The notes: generated from the letters alone by a model not told the origin. Shown: positions 44,175-53,628, counted from the stretch's first letter. The stretch is DNA of 64,000 nt from Bradyrhizobiaceae bacterium (GCA_020853885.1 JADYXZ010000020.1:442707-506706); one strand, 5' to 3'. Translations and numbers: made by a program.

Positions 44175-44436
44175 ACGGCAACATATCCCGGCGGGGTCCT
44201 AGCGCGAATCCCCCAACGCCAGGTGAATACCTCGCGTGAATGCCTTGGCCGGAGGGCGGCTTCGATCCCCGCCGGGTCACCGATTGGGCTGCCGTGCCCT
44301 CCGGTTGAGCAGAACCGGAGCATTCCGCCCAATTTGCCTTGCCCTCAAATGCGGCATGGTCTTTGCTAACCATAATCAGGTTTGCCGGGGGGTGCATGCG
44401 GCCGCTCCTCGCCGTGGGAAAATCAGGGAGACGAGA
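44175..44436 (+). other. Leader region of the NMT1-type ABC importer with nested hairpin
   Basis: No coding frame was supported here. A nested fold is evident: ATTGGGC (44283-44289) pairs with GCCCAAT (44327-44333) and encloses CTCCGGTT (44299-44306) pairing with AACCGGAG (44313-44320) over a 6-nt loop. Asymmetric internal loops lie between the helices. It is about 104 nt before the importer start. It does not match the thiamin-pyrophosphate riboswitch core, which one might expect before this transporter type. Confidence 0.4.
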
Positions 44437-45456
44437 ATGACGTTTTCGAGATTCATCGGCACGGCGGTCGCCAGTCTGGCCGTGGCGCTGGCGGCGACGG
44501 CCGCCGACGCGCAGCAGTCGATCAAGTTCACCCTCGACTGGAAGTTCGAAGGACCCGCCGCCCCGTTCGTGGTGGCGATCGACAAGGGCTATTACAAGGC
44601 CGAAGGGCTCGACGTCACCATCGACACGGCGGGCGGCTCGCTGGAGCCCTTGAACCGCATTGCATCGGGCACCTACGACATCGGCTTCGGCGACATCAAC
44701 TCGCTGATCAAATTCCGCGACGCCAATCCGAACGTGCCGATCAAGGCGATCTACATGGTCTATAACAAGCCGCCGTTCTCGATCGTCGGCCGCAAGAGCC
44801 GCGGCGTCGTGAAGCCGAAGGATCTCGAGGGCAAGAAGCTCGGCGCGCCGGCGCCGGACGGCGCCTATGCGCAATGGCCGATCTTCGTGAAGGCGAACGG
44901 CATCGACGCCTCCAAGGTCACGATCGAGAACGTGGGCTTCCCGGTGCGCGAGCCGATGCTCGCGGCCGGCCAAGTCGACGCCATCACCGGCTTCTCGTTC
45001 TCGTCCTACATCAACCTCAAGGACCGCGGCGTGCCGGCGGACGACATCACCGTGCTCTTGATGGCGGACTACGGCGTCAATCTCTACGGCAATGCGATCA
45101 TCGTGAATCCGAAGTTCGCCGCCGAGAAGCCGGACGCGGTGAAAGCCTTCCTGCGCGCGTTCACGAAGGGCATGCAGGAGACGGTCAAGTCGCCGGCGAC
45201 CTCCGTGGAATCCGTGATCAAGCGCAACGACGTGGCGAAGAAGGACGTCGAGCTCGAGCGCCTGAACATGGCGATCAAGGACAACATCCTCACCGACGAG
45301 GTGAAGAAGAACGGGTTCGGCGGCGTGGACCTCGCGCGGCTCGACGGGGCGATCGACCAGATCGCGCTCACCTTCGCCTTCAAGGCGAAGCCGAAGGCCG
45401 CCGACATCTTCGACGCCTCGTTCCTGCCGGACGCGGCCGCGCGCAAGGCGAACTGA
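44437..45456 (+). CDS. NMT1/THI5-like ABC transporter substrate-binding protein
   Basis: A periplasmic binding protein for an ABC importer. A signal peptide (FIGTAVASLAVALAATAADAQ) precedes the domain: IKFTLDWKFEGPAAPFVVAIDKGYYKAEGLDVTIDTAGGSLEPLNRIASGTYDIGFGDINSLIKF, a pattern of the NMT1/SsuA/ThiY group. Candidate ligands include hydroxymethylpyrimidine-type, nitrate/sulfonate or aromatic compounds; none is decided by sequence. The ATG at 44437 follows AGGGAG. 339 aa. The ATPase and permease genes follow directly, forming a complete three-gene importer. Confidence 0.88.
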   Translation: MTFSRFIGTAVASLAVALAATAADAQQSIKFTLDWKFEGPAAPFVVAIDKGYYKAEGLDVTIDTAGGSLEPLNRIASGTYDIGFGDINSLIKFRDANPNVPIKAIYMVYNKPPFSIVGRKSRGVVKPKDLEGKKLGAPAPDGAYAQWPIFVKANGIDASKVTIENVGFPVREPMLAAGQVDAITGFSFSSYINLKDRGVPADDITVLLMADYGVNLYGNAIIVNPKFAAEKPDAVKAFLRAFTKGMQETVKSPATSVESVIKRNDVAKKDVELERLNMAIKDNILTDEVKKNGFGGVDLARLDGAIDQIALTFAFKAKPKAADIFDASFLPDAAARKAN

Positions 45457-45483
45457 GCACGGCGGCGGCGCGGGGAGCCGCTC

Positions 45484-46266
45484 GTGTCGGGGTTCGTCTC
45501 GCTGCACGAAGTCAGCCACGCCTATGGCGTGGCGGGCGGTCCTCCCGCCGTCGAGAGCCTGACGCTCTCCGTCAACCGCGGCGAGTTCGCCGCCGTCGTC
45601 GGCCCGTCGGGCTGCGGCAAGTCCACGCTGATGAAGCTCGCGACCGGGCTGCAGTTTCCCTATCACGGCACGGTGATGGTGGCGGGCCAACACGTCACCA
45701 AGCCGGTCAAGATCGCCGGCATGGCGTTCCAGGCGCCGACGCTCTTGCCGTGGCGGACGACGCTGGAAAACCTGCTGTTGCCGCTGGAGATCGTCGAGCC
45801 CTACCGCAGCCAGATGCGGCGCAAGAAGGCCGAGTACGTCGCCCGCGCGGAGGCGCTGCTCGCTTCCGTGGGGCTCGGCGGGCAGGGCGACAAGTTCCCG
45901 TGGCAGCTTTCCGGCGGCATGCAGATGCGCGCCTCGCTCTGCCGCGCGCTCATCCACGAGCCGCAGCTCCTGATGCTCGACGAGCCGTTCGGGGCGCTCG
46001 ACGCGTTCACGCGCGAGGAATTGTGGGGCGTGATCCGCGACCTGCACGCGGCAAGCGGGATCACGGTCGTTCTCGTCACCCACGACCTGCGCGAGGCGGT
46101 GTTCCTCGCCGACCGCGTGTTCGTGATGTCGGCGCGGCCGGGGCGGGTGATCGAGGAGCGTGTGGTCGGTCTGCCGCGTCCGCGCGACCTCGAGGTGACG
46201 TTCACGTCGGAGTTCCAGGACATCGTGCACGAGCTGCGCGGCTATATCGTGAGGGCGCGGCAATGA
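45484..46266 (+). CDS. ABC importer ATP-binding protein (nitrate/sulfonate/NMT1 type)
   Basis: The cytosolic ATPase of the importer. Walker A is VVGPSGCGKSTLMKLATG, followed by the Q-loop MAFQAPTLLPWRTTLENLLLPLEIV, the signature QLSGGMQMRASLCRALIHEPQLLMLDEPFGALDAFTREELW and the H-loop VVLVTHDLREAVFLADRVFVMSARPGRV. The signature reads LSGGM rather than LSGGQ, common in this subfamily. Start GTG 45484; 260 aa. Its stop overlaps the permease ATG (ATGA). Confidence 0.93.
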   Translation: MSGFVSLHEVSHAYGVAGGPPAVESLTLSVNRGEFAAVVGPSGCGKSTLMKLATGLQFPYHGTVMVAGQHVTKPVKIAGMAFQAPTLLPWRTTLENLLLPLEIVEPYRSQMRRKKAEYVARAEALLASVGLGGQGDKFPWQLSGGMQMRASLCRALIHEPQLLMLDEPFGALDAFTREELWGVIRDLHAASGITVVLVTHDLREAVFLADRVFVMSARPGRVIEERVVGLPRPRDLEVTFTSEFQDIVHELRGYIVRARQ

Positions 46267-47033
46267 GCGACGCGCTCGCGGTGCGGCTTGCGCCCTGGCT
46301 CTATACGCTGGCGCTGCTCGTCATCTGGGAAATCGTGGTGGTGGTCTTCCAGATCCCGGAATTCTTCCTGCCGCCGCCCACCTCCGTCGCCCGCGCGATC
46401 TACGAGTACTGGCCGGCGATCTACCGGAACTCGCTGGTGACGCTATGGAGCACGCTGGTCGGCTTTCTGCTCGCGGTCGCGTTCGGCCTTGCACTCGGAT
46501 TGCTGGTCGGCTGGTCGCGTTCGATCTATGCCGGGCTCTACCCGCTCATGATCGGCTTCAACGCGATCCCGAAGGTCGCGGTGGTTCCGATTCTCGTGCT
46601 CTGGTTCGGCATCGGCTTCATGCCGGCGATGCTGACCGCTTTCCTCATTTCCTTCTTCCCGATCGTCGTGAATGTGGCGACTGGGCTGGCGACGATCGAG
46701 CCGGAGCTGGAGGACGTGCTGAAGGCGCTTGGCGCCTCGAAGCTCGACATCATGCGCAAGGTCGGCATTCCCCGCTCGCTGCCCTATTTCTTCGGCTCGC
46801 TGAAGGTGGCGATCACGCTCGCCTTCGTCGGCACGGTGGTTTCGGAAAGCGTCGCCTCCAACAACGGCATCGGCAATCTCATGCTGCAGGCGCAGGCGCA
46901 GTTCGTGGTGCCCCTGATCTTTGCCGGGCTCGTGGCGCTCGCGGTCGAGGGCATCGTCATGTATTGGCTGATGGCCGTGCTGGAGCGGCGGATGACCGGC
47001 TGGGCGCACCGTTCCGGTTTCGCGCAAGCCTGA
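46263..47033 (+). CDS. ABC importer permease (SsuC/NMT1 type)
   Basis: The inner-membrane channel subunit with about six TM helices and a BPD_transp_1 domain: SLVTLWSTLVGFLLAVAFGLALGLLVGWS, MIGFNAIPKVAVVPILVLWFGIGFMPAMLTAFLISFFPIVVNVATGL. The coupling loop is EPELEDVLKALGASKLDIMRKVGIPRSLPYFFGSLKVAITLAFVGTVVSE (EAA-like motif). The 256-aa frame begins with the ATG overlapping the ATPase stop. It completes the importer with the two genes before it. Confidence 0.92.
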   Translation: MSDALAVRLAPWLYTLALLVIWEIVVVVFQIPEFFLPPPTSVARAIYEYWPAIYRNSLVTLWSTLVGFLLAVAFGLALGLLVGWSRSIYAGLYPLMIGFNAIPKVAVVPILVLWFGIGFMPAMLTAFLISFFPIVVNVATGLATIEPELEDVLKALGASKLDIMRKVGIPRSLPYFFGSLKVAITLAFVGTVVSESVASNNGIGNLMLQAQAQFVVPLIFAGLVALAVEGIVMYWLMAVLERRMTGWAHRSGFAQA

Positions 47034-47115
47034 AATTCCGGGCCAATTTCGCCACGATTGCCGGTCTTCCGGTTCCAGCTAGAGTGCGCGCCGCGACCCA
47101 TCCCTGAAACGTCCC

Positions 47116-48894
47116 ATGTGGTTCATCCGCCTGTATTCCCGCGTGTTCGCGATGCTCGGCCCCGAGGCGCCGCTCGGCGCCTTCCTCGCTTTCGCGAACG
47201 TGGCGCTCGCGGTCGCGCAGTTCGTCGAGCCGGTGCTGTTCGGCCGCATCGTCGATTCGCTGGTGAGCGCGCAGGCGGCGAACCGCGCGCCGGCGATGAG
47301 CGATCTGCTCTTCCTGCTCGGGCTGTGGGCGGGGTTCGGCCTGTTCACGATCCTGTCGGGCGTCACGGTCTCGCTGCACGCCGACCGGCTCGCGCACCGG
47401 CGCCGGCTCGCGGTCATCACGAGCTACTTCGAGCACGTGCTGCATTTGCCGCTCGCCTATCACGGCGGCACGCATTCCGGCCGGCTGATGAAGGTGATGC
47501 TGCAGGGCGCCGATTCGCTGTGGGGCCTGTGGCTGTCCTTCTTCCGCGATCACTTCGCGGCGTTCGTCTCGCTCATCGTGCTGTTGCCGATCGCCGTCTG
47601 GATGAACTGGCGGCTCGGGCTCCTGCTCGTCGCGCTGCTCTGCGTGTTCGCGCTGATCATCATGTATGTGTGGCGGCAGACGGAGGCGCTGCAGCGCGGG
47701 GTGGAGAAATTCCATTCCGATCTCGCCGAGCGGGCGTCGGACGCGCTCGGCAACATCGCGCTGATCCAGAGCTTCACCCGCATCGAGGCGGAAGTGACCA
47801 CGCTGCGCGACGTCGCGAACCGCGTGATCGGGGCGCAGATCCCGGTGCTGACCTGGTGGGCGGTGGTGTCGGTGCTCACGCGCTCGGCCACCACCATCAC
47901 CATCATCGCGATCTTCATCGTCGGCACCTGGCTGCACATTCAGGGGCTAGCGAGCATCGGCGAGATCGTGATGTTCGTCAGCATCGCTACGATGTTCATC
48001 GGCAAGCTCGAGCAGGCGGTCGCGTTCTCCAATACGCTCGTGCTCGATGCGCCGCGGCTGCGCGAGTTCTTCGAGGTGCTCGATTCGGCGCCGGACGTGC
48101 GCGACAGGCCGGAGGCCGCCGATCTCGGCCGCGCCCGCGGCGAGGTCGAGTTCGAGAACGTGTCGCTCTCCTACGACGGCAAGCGCGCGGCCGTCGCCGA
48201 CCTCAATTTCAAGGTGATGCCCGGGGAAACCATCGCCATCGTCGGCGAGACGGGGGCGGGCAAGTCGACGGCGCTGTCGCTCATCCACCGCGCGTTCGAT
48301 CCGCAGACCGGCGTCGTGCGCGTGGACGGCAGGGACATCCGCGACGTGACGCTCGCCTCGCTCCGCCGCAACATCGGCGTCGTGTTCCAGGAGGCGCTCC
48401 TCTTCAACCGCACGATCGAGGAGAACCTGCGCGTCGGCAAGCAGGACGCGACGCCCGAGGAACTGAACAAGGCCATCGAGCGGGCGCAGGCGAGCGACTT
48501 CATCGAGCGCACGCCGCTCGGGCTCGCCGCCAATGTGGGCGAGCGCGGGCGGTCGCTGTCGGGCGGCGAGCGCCAGCGGCTCGCCATCGCCCGCGCGCTC
48601 TTGAAGGATCCGCCGATTCTGATCCTCGACGAGGCGACGAGCGCGCTCGACGCCGCCACCGAAACCAAGGTCAAGGCCGCGCTCGACGAGGTGATGAAGG
48701 GGCGCACGACGTTCGTGATTGCGCATCGGCTGGCGACCGTGCGCAACGCCGACCGCATCTTCGTGTTTCACGACGGGCACATCGTCGAGCGCGGCACGTT
48801 CGACGAACTGGTGAAGCTCGGCGGCCGGTTTGCCGAGCTTGCGCGCGCGCAATTCATGATTTCAGGAGAGTCTGCCAAGAAGCAGGCTGGTTGA
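47116..48894 (+). CDS. ndvA: NdvA-like cyclic beta-glucan ABC exporter
   Basis: A homodimeric-type exporter with fused membrane and ATPase domains (592 aa). The TM domain starts [50 protein letters not shown] and has [56 protein letters not shown]. The ATPase has [25 protein letters not shown], signature [37 protein letters not shown] and H-loop [16 protein letters not shown]. The N-terminal half matches the NdvA/ChvA group that exports cyclic beta-1,2-glucan in rhizobia. The partner synthase NdvB is not in the window, so the substrate is inferred. Confidence 0.88.
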   Translation: MWFIRLYSRVFAMLGPEAPLGAFLAFANVALAVAQFVEPVLFGRIVDSLVSAQAANRAPAMSDLLFLLGLWAGFGLFTILSGVTVSLHADRLAHRRRLAVITSYFEHVLHLPLAYHGGTHSGRLMKVMLQGADSLWGLWLSFFRDHFAAFVSLIVLLPIAVWMNWRLGLLLVALLCVFALIIMYVWRQTEALQRGVEKFHSDLAERASDALGNIALIQSFTRIEAEVTTLRDVANRVIGAQIPVLTWWAVVSVLTRSATTITIIAIFIVGTWLHIQGLASIGEIVMFVSIATMFIGKLEQAVAFSNTLVLDAPRLREFFEVLDSAPDVRDRPEAADLGRARGEVEFENVSLSYDGKRAAVADLNFKVMPGETIAIVGETGAGKSTALSLIHRAFDPQTGVVRVDGRDIRDVTLASLRRNIGVVFQEALLFNRTIEENLRVGKQDATPEELNKAIERAQASDFIERTPLGLAANVGERGRSLSGGERQRLAIARALLKDPPILILDEATSALDAATETKVKAALDEVMKGRTTFVIAHRLATVRNADRIFVFHDGHIVERGTFDELVKLGGRFAELARAQFMISGESAKKQAG

Positions 48895-49190
48895 GCAGGC
48901 CCTGTAGTTCTCAGCCTGCGCGCGCGTTTTTCGTTGCCCGCGTGGGTGCTCGCTTCGCTCGCCACGCGGGCGCGCGCAATTCATGGTGCCGGCGGTTGCT
49001 CCGGCGGCGAAATAATTTTATCTGCCTCATCACCGGGCCGGCGCCAACGGGTCCGCGCGAAGCGCGGCCCGATGACAGGCTCCGCGCCGTGACCCGGTGA
49101 TCTAGAGCGAGTGGCACTGGATGGCCGGGTCAAGCCCGGCCATGAGGAGTATAAAAAAGTTCGCTGCGCGGTGTCGGCCGGGATGACGAG
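48895..49190. other. Non-coding gap with several inverted repeats
   Basis: About 296 nt without a supported gene between ndvA and the convergent thiolase gene. It holds a perfect 10-bp inverted repeat GCCCGCGTGG / CCACGCGGGC (48936-48971), GGCCGGGTCAAGCCCGGCC near 49123, and a diffuse pair ATCACCGGG / CCCGGTGAT (49028-49101). These look like decayed intergenic repeats and may act as terminators. I see no conserved coding frame. Confidence 0.5.
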
Positions 49191-50360
49191 CTAGCGAATC
49201 CGTTCGAGGATCGACACGTAGTTGGCGACGGCGGCGCCGCCCATGTTGAAGATGCCGCCGAGGCAGGCGTCCTTCACCTGCATGCCGCCGGCTTCGCCGC
49301 GCAATTGCATGGTGGAGATGGCGTGCATGGAGACGCCGGTGGCGCCGATCGGGTGGCCCTTGGCCTTGAGGCCGCCGGAAGGGTTCACCGGCAGCTTGCC
49401 GTCCTTCTCGACGATGCCTTCGCCGAGCACGCGCGCGCCTTCGCCCGGCTTGGCGAGGCCCATCGCCTCGTACTCGATCAGCTCGGCGATGGTGAAGCAG
49501 TCGTGCGTCTCCACGAAGGAGAGATCGCCGATCGCAATCCCGGCGTCTGCGAGTGCCCGCTGCCACGCCTCGGTGCAGCCCTCAAATTTCAGAATGTCGC
49601 GCTTCGACATGGGCAGGAAATCCTGCGCGTGCGCGGTGGCGCGGAAGGCGACCACCGGCTTGCCGAGCTTCAGGGCGGTCGGCACGTCGGCGAGGACGAT
49701 GGCGGCGGCGCCGTCGGACACGAGCGAGCAATCCGTGCGCTTCAGTGGGCCGGCGACGCGCGGGTTCTTGTCGCTCTCGGTGCGGCAGAACTCGTAGCCG
49801 AAGTCCTTGCGCAATTGCGCGTAGGGATTGGCGACGCCGTTCTTGTGGTTCTTGGCGGCGATCTTGGCGAGCGCGTCGGACTGGTCGCCATAGCGCTGGA
49901 AATAGGAATCGGCGATCTTGCCGAACACGCCGGCAAAGCCCGCGGGCGTTCCGCCGTCCTCCGGCAGGTACGACGCCTTGAGGAGAATGCCGCCGATCTC
50001 CGGGCCGGGCGTCTTCGTCATCTGCTCGACGCCGACCACGAGGACGATGCGCGCATTGCGCGCAGCGATCGACTTTAATCCCTGCTGCACGGCGGCCGAA
50101 CCGGTAGCGCAGGCGTTCTCCACGCGCGTCGCCGGCTTGAAGCGGAAGGCCGGGTCGGCCTGCAGGACGAGGGCGGCGGTGAAATCCTGGGCGCTGAAGC
50201 CGCCGTTGAAATGCCCGAGCACGATCTCGTCGACGTCGGCCGGGGAGATGCCCGCGTCGGCGATCGCCTCGCGCGCCACCCGCACGATCAGACTTTCGAC
50301 CGATTCCGTGTCGAGCTTGCCGAACGGCGTGTGGGCGATGCCAACGATGCAGGCGGTCAT
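49191..50360 (-). CDS. Thiolase-family acetyl-CoA acetyltransferase (SCP2-like)
   Basis: Thiolytic or biosynthetic condensation of acyl-CoAs. The nucleophile Cys84 is in RVENACATGSAAVQQGLKSI, HDCFTIAELIEYEAMGL supplies the His of the NEAF-equivalent position typical of SCP2-type thiolases, and NPSGGLKAKGHPIGATGVSMHAI and the last segment GIFNMGGAAVANYVSILER follow. The ATG at 50360 begins MTACIVGIAHTPFGK; 389 aa is normal. The final active-site Cys-Gly-G of classical thiolases is not present in that form, fitting the SCP2-like branch, whose true activity is uncertain. Confidence 0.87.
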   Translation of the reverse strand: MTACIVGIAHTPFGKLDTESVESLIVRVAREAIADAGISPADVDEIVLGHFNGGFSAQDFTAALVLQADPAFRFKPATRVENACATGSAAVQQGLKSIAARNARIVLVVGVEQMTKTPGPEIGGILLKASYLPEDGGTPAGFAGVFGKIADSYFQRYGDQSDALAKIAAKNHKNGVANPYAQLRKDFGYEFCRTESDKNPRVAGPLKRTDCSLVSDGAAAIVLADVPTALKLGKPVVAFRATAHAQDFLPMSKRDILKFEGCTEAWQRALADAGIAIGDLSFVETHDCFTIAELIEYEAMGLAKPGEGARVLGEGIVEKDGKLPVNPSGGLKAKGHPIGATGVSMHAISTMQLRGEAGGMQVKDACLGGIFNMGGAAVANYVSILERIR

Positions 50361-50547
50361 ATGCGGCTCCTCAGCGCATCGGGGATGCGGGTTCCATTGC
50401 CGCAATATAGGGGCTCGTGATGCGCGCGGCGAGGGACTTTGCGGTAGCCTCGCGAACGGGCTAGGAATTGCCCCGGCAGGCTCGCAGGGGCTGTCCAAAT
50501 TCCGCCATCGTCGCGCCGGACGCCGTACTGAACGACGGAATTCTTCA

Positions 50548-51933
50548 TTGCCGAACCGGAAGGACCATCGGTCGATTGGCTTTGTGCGCGCGCTGGCGAT
50601 CGCCGCGTGCGCGATGCTTGCCGCGCCGGCGCTGGCGGGCCCCTATCTTCTCGTCGATGCGCAAAGCGGCCGCGTGATCGCGCAGTCGGACGCCGGCAAG
50701 CCGTGGCATCCGGCCTCGGTCACCAAGCTGATGACGACCTATCTCGCCTTTCGCGCCATGCGCGACGGCGTGATCGAGGCGAACACGCTGTTCGAGGTGT
50801 CGGATCGGGCGGTGGCGCAGCCGCCGTCGAAGATGGGCTTCAAGGCCGGCACGCAGATCACCGTCGACAACGCGATCAAGATGCTGATGGTGCGCTCGGC
50901 CAACGACATCGCCGTCGTGATCGCCGAAGGACTGAGCGGCACCGTCGACGCCTTCGTCGAGAAGATGAACCGCACCGCCGCCGAGCTCGGCATGGACGGC
51001 ACGCATTTCGCCAACCCGCACGGGCTGCCGGACGACAGCCAGGTCACGACCGCGCGCGACATGGCGATTCTCGCGCGCACGATCATGCGCGAGTTTCCCG
51101 AGTACGAGCTTTATTTCCGCATCCCGGCGATCCAGATCGGCAAGCGCATCATCCGCAACCACAACCGGCTGATCGACCGCTATCCGGGCGCCGACGGCAT
51201 GAAGACCGGCTTCATCTGCGCGTCGGGCTTCAACGTGGTCGCCGGCGCGACCCGCAACGGCAAGCGGCTGATCGCCGTGGTGTTCGGCTCCTATTCGGCC
51301 GCGCAGCGGGCGGAAGACGCGGCGAAGCTGTTCGAGCGCGGGTTCAACCGCGATACCACGCTGGCGACGCTCTTCGACAGCGAGACCGGCAACGTGGAAG
51401 CGATCCGCAATGCCGGCGGCACGGCGGCCGACCTGCGCGAGCAGATGTGCAATCCGAAGCGCAAGCGGCCCGCCGCCGAGTCCGACGTGGATGATGACGA
51501 CGACGAGGTTGCTGCGGCCGACAGCAAGTCCGGCGCGAAGGACAAGGCGAAGCAGACGAAATCGGCAAGCCTGCTGGGACCGCTCGTGCAATCGATGCCG
51601 CCGATCCGGGTGTTCACCGGGCTGCCGTCGAAGACGCCGGAGGGAAACATCGCCGCGCGGCCCGACAAGGACGAAAAGCCCGTGAAAGCGGCGCCGGCCA
51701 AGCCCGACAAGCCGGCGGCAAAGACCGAAAAGAAGGCCCCGACGAAAACGGAAAAGGCTGCCCCGGCAAAAGCGGAAAAGACGGCCGCCCCGGTGAAGGA
51801 TCAGAGCAAGAATACACAGACCGCCGGCACCGGCTCGGCCAGCGCGGCGAAAAAGACCGGCGTGAGCGGCGCCGTGACCGGCGCGCCGGCAGCGGGAGCG
51901 GGAAAGGTCACGCCGGCGGCGCCGAAGCAATGA
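50548..51933 (+). CDS. D-alanyl-D-alanine carboxypeptidase (S11, DacA-like) with Lys/Ala/Pro tail
   Basis: A periplasmic low-molecular-weight penicillin-binding protein trimming the terminal D-Ala of peptidoglycan stems. A signal peptide (FVRALAIAACAMLAAPALAG) leads to SxxK in HPASVTKLM (Ser57, Lys60), SxN in VRSANDIAVVIAEGLSG and KTG in GADGMKTGFICASGFNVVA. After the catalytic domain comes a C-terminal region of about 150 residues, first acidic (DVDDDDDEV), then Lys/Ala/Pro/Thr repeats (KAAPAKPDKPAAKTEKKAPTK), likely wall-binding or disordered. The TTG at 50548 is the best start; GTG at 50584 is possible. It is coupled to the next gene by ATGA. 461 aa. Confidence 0.87.
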   Translation: MPNRKDHRSIGFVRALAIAACAMLAAPALAGPYLLVDAQSGRVIAQSDAGKPWHPASVTKLMTTYLAFRAMRDGVIEANTLFEVSDRAVAQPPSKMGFKAGTQITVDNAIKMLMVRSANDIAVVIAEGLSGTVDAFVEKMNRTAAELGMDGTHFANPHGLPDDSQVTTARDMAILARTIMREFPEYELYFRIPAIQIGKRIIRNHNRLIDRYPGADGMKTGFICASGFNVVAGATRNGKRLIAVVFGSYSAAQRAEDAAKLFERGFNRDTTLATLFDSETGNVEAIRNAGGTAADLREQMCNPKRKRPAAESDVDDDDDEVAAADSKSGAKDKAKQTKSASLLGPLVQSMPPIRVFTGLPSKTPEGNIAARPDKDEKPVKAAPAKPDKPAAKTEKKAPTKTEKAAPAKAEKTAAPVKDQSKNTQTAGTGSASAAKKTGVSGAVTGAPAAGAGKVTPAAPKQ

Positions 51934-53078
51934 GCATGGATCAGCCGTATCCGCCGCTGCCGACCGGGCCGTTCGAGCCGCTGCCGCTCACGGTCATCAC
52001 CGGCTTTCTCGGCGCCGGCAAGACGACGCTCCTCAACCGGCTGCTGCGCGATCCGGCGATGAAGGACTCGATGGTGCTCGTCAACGAGGTGGGCGAGATC
52101 GGCATCGACCATCTGCTGTTCGAGGTCCTCGACGACAACGTGGTGCTGCTGTCGAGCGGCTGCCTCTGCTGCTCCATGCGCGGCGATCTCGTGACGTCTT
52201 TGGAAAATCTCGTTTACACCCTGAAGGCAGGCACGCTGACGCCGGTGCGCCGCGTGGTGGTTGAGACGACGGGGCTCGCCGATCCGGCGTCGGTGCTGCA
52301 CGTCGTCATGACGCAGCCGTTTCTGCTCGAGCATTACCGGCTCGACGGCGTCGTCACGGTCGTCGATGCGGTGAACGGCGCGGCGACCCTCGACGCGCAC
52401 GAGGAAGCGGTGAAGCAGGCGGCGGTCGCCGACCGCCTCGTGCTGACGAAGACCGATCTCGCGGACGATGCCTCCGCCTTGCGCGAGCGGCTGCACCGGC
52501 TCAATCCGGCGGCGAAGATTCTCGACGCCGCGGCGGGGGAGGCGGGTGTTGCGGCGCTGACGGGCCTCGGGCTCTATGATCCGGCGAAGAAGATTCCTGA
52601 CGTGGCGCGGTGGCTTGCCGACGAGGCGGTGACGGTGGCCGAGGGCGAAGCGGACCACGGCCACGATCACGCGCACGGCCACGACCACGGTGACGCGCAC
52701 GCGCACCGCCACGACAGCAGGGTCCGCATGTTCAGCATCGCGACGGAGACGCCGATCCCGGCCGGGACGCTCGAGCTCTTTCTCGAGCTCCTGCGCTCGG
52801 CGCACGGGCCGAAGCTTTTGCGCATGAAGGGCATCGTGCAGCTCGCGGAAGAGCCCGATGAGCCCGTGGTGCTGCATCTCGTGCAGCATGTGCTGCACCC
52901 GCCGGCGCGGCTTGCGGCCTGGCCGAGCGAGGACCGGCGCTCGCGGCTCGTGTTCGTGACGCACGACCTCGATCCCTCGGTGGTGCGGCGGCTGCTTGCG
53001 GCCTTCCTCGGGACGCCGATGATCGACACGCCGGACAAGGCGGCGATCACCGAGGATCCGCTGTCGCTCGGGCGCTGA
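51930..53078 (+). CDS. COG0523 (CobW/ZNG1) GTPase metallochaperone
   Basis: A P-loop GTPase that loads metals, often zinc, into client proteins. Walker A GFLGAGKT (residues 25-32), the metal site GCLCC (Cys77, Cys79, Cys80), VVETTGLADPASVL and the GTP-specific LTKTDLAD are visible. A His-rich loop (EADHGHDHAHGHDHGDAHAHRHD) precedes the CobW C-terminal domain (VRMFSIATETPIPAGTLELFLELLRSAHGPKLLRMKGIVQL). The ATG at 51930 overlaps the stop of the carboxypeptidase gene. 382 aa. Coupling to a peptidoglycan carboxypeptidase is unusual and may point to a zinc-dependent client nearby. Confidence 0.93.
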   Translation: MSMDQPYPPLPTGPFEPLPLTVITGFLGAGKTTLLNRLLRDPAMKDSMVLVNEVGEIGIDHLLFEVLDDNVVLLSSGCLCCSMRGDLVTSLENLVYTLKAGTLTPVRRVVVETTGLADPASVLHVVMTQPFLLEHYRLDGVVTVVDAVNGAATLDAHEEAVKQAAVADRLVLTKTDLADDASALRERLHRLNPAAKILDAAAGEAGVAALTGLGLYDPAKKIPDVARWLADEAVTVAEGEADHGHDHAHGHDHGDAHAHRHDSRVRMFSIATETPIPAGTLELFLELLRSAHGPKLLRMKGIVQLAEEPDEPVVLHLVQHVLHPPARLAAWPSEDRRSRLVFVTHDLDPSVVRRLLAAFLGTPMIDTPDKAAITEDPLSLGR

Positions 53079-53079
53079 A

Positions 53080-53628
53080 ATGGCTTCGATTGCATCCCCA
53101 GCCGATGTCATCGCGTTCTGGCGCGCCGCCGGCAAAGATCGCTGGTTCGAGGCGAACGCCGATTTCGACGTGGAGGTGCGCGAGCGTTTTCTCGCGACCC
53201 ATGAAGCGGCGGTGGCCGGCAAGCTCGCGGACTGGGAAGCCTCGCCGGAGAGTGCACTCGCGCTGCTCCTGCTGCTCGATCAGTTCCCGCGCAACATGTT
53301 CCGCGGCACGCCGCGGGCGTTCGCGACCGACGCGCAGGCGCGCGAGGTTGCGCAGCGCGCGCTCGCGCGCGGCTTCGACCGGCAGGCCGATCCCGAGCTC
53401 CGCGGCTTCTTCTATCTGCCGTTCATGCATAGCGAGGAACTGGCGGATCAGGAGATCTGCCTGCGGCTCTATCGCGAGCTCGGCGATGCGAACGGGATTA
53501 AGTACGCGGAGATCCACCACGACGCGATCCGGCGCTTCGGGCGCTTTCCACACCGGAACAAGATTCTCGGGCGGGAATCGAGCGACGACGAGATCGCCTA
53601 TCTCGAAGACGGCGGCTTCCGCGGCTGA
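53080..53628 (+). CDS. DUF924 family protein
   Basis: A 182-aa all-helical protein of the DUF924 family, function unknown. Hallmarks are VIAFWRAAGKDRWFEANADFDVEVRERFLATHEAAVAG, ALALLLLLDQFPRNMFRGTPRAFATDAQAREVAQRALARGFD, FFYLPFMHSEELADQE and IHHDAIRRFGRFPHRNKILGRES. The ATG sits 2 nt after the GTPase stop, so it probably belongs to the carboxypeptidase-GTPase transcript. Cytosolic, no signal or TM segments. Confidence 0.92.
   Translation: MASIASPADVIAFWRAAGKDRWFEANADFDVEVRERFLATHEAAVAGKLADWEASPESALALLLLLDQFPRNMFRGTPRAFATDAQAREVAQRALARGFDRQADPELRGFFYLPFMHSEELADQEICLRLYRELGDANGIKYAEIHHDAIRRFGRFPHRNKILGRESSDDEIAYLEDGGFRG

Noticed and set aside
44175-44436. Thiamin-pyrophosphate riboswitch before the NMT1-type importer
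   Set aside because: The conserved CUGAGA and ACCUGAUC core elements were not found; only an unrelated nested hairpin is present.
44146-46263. 705-codon minus-strand frame across the ABC importer genes
   Set aside because: Antisense to the binding protein and ATPase, which have full motifs.
49918-50547. Upstream extension of the carboxypeptidase frame
   Set aside because: It overlaps the thiolase gene antisense and precedes a good signal peptide; TTG 50548 is the better start.
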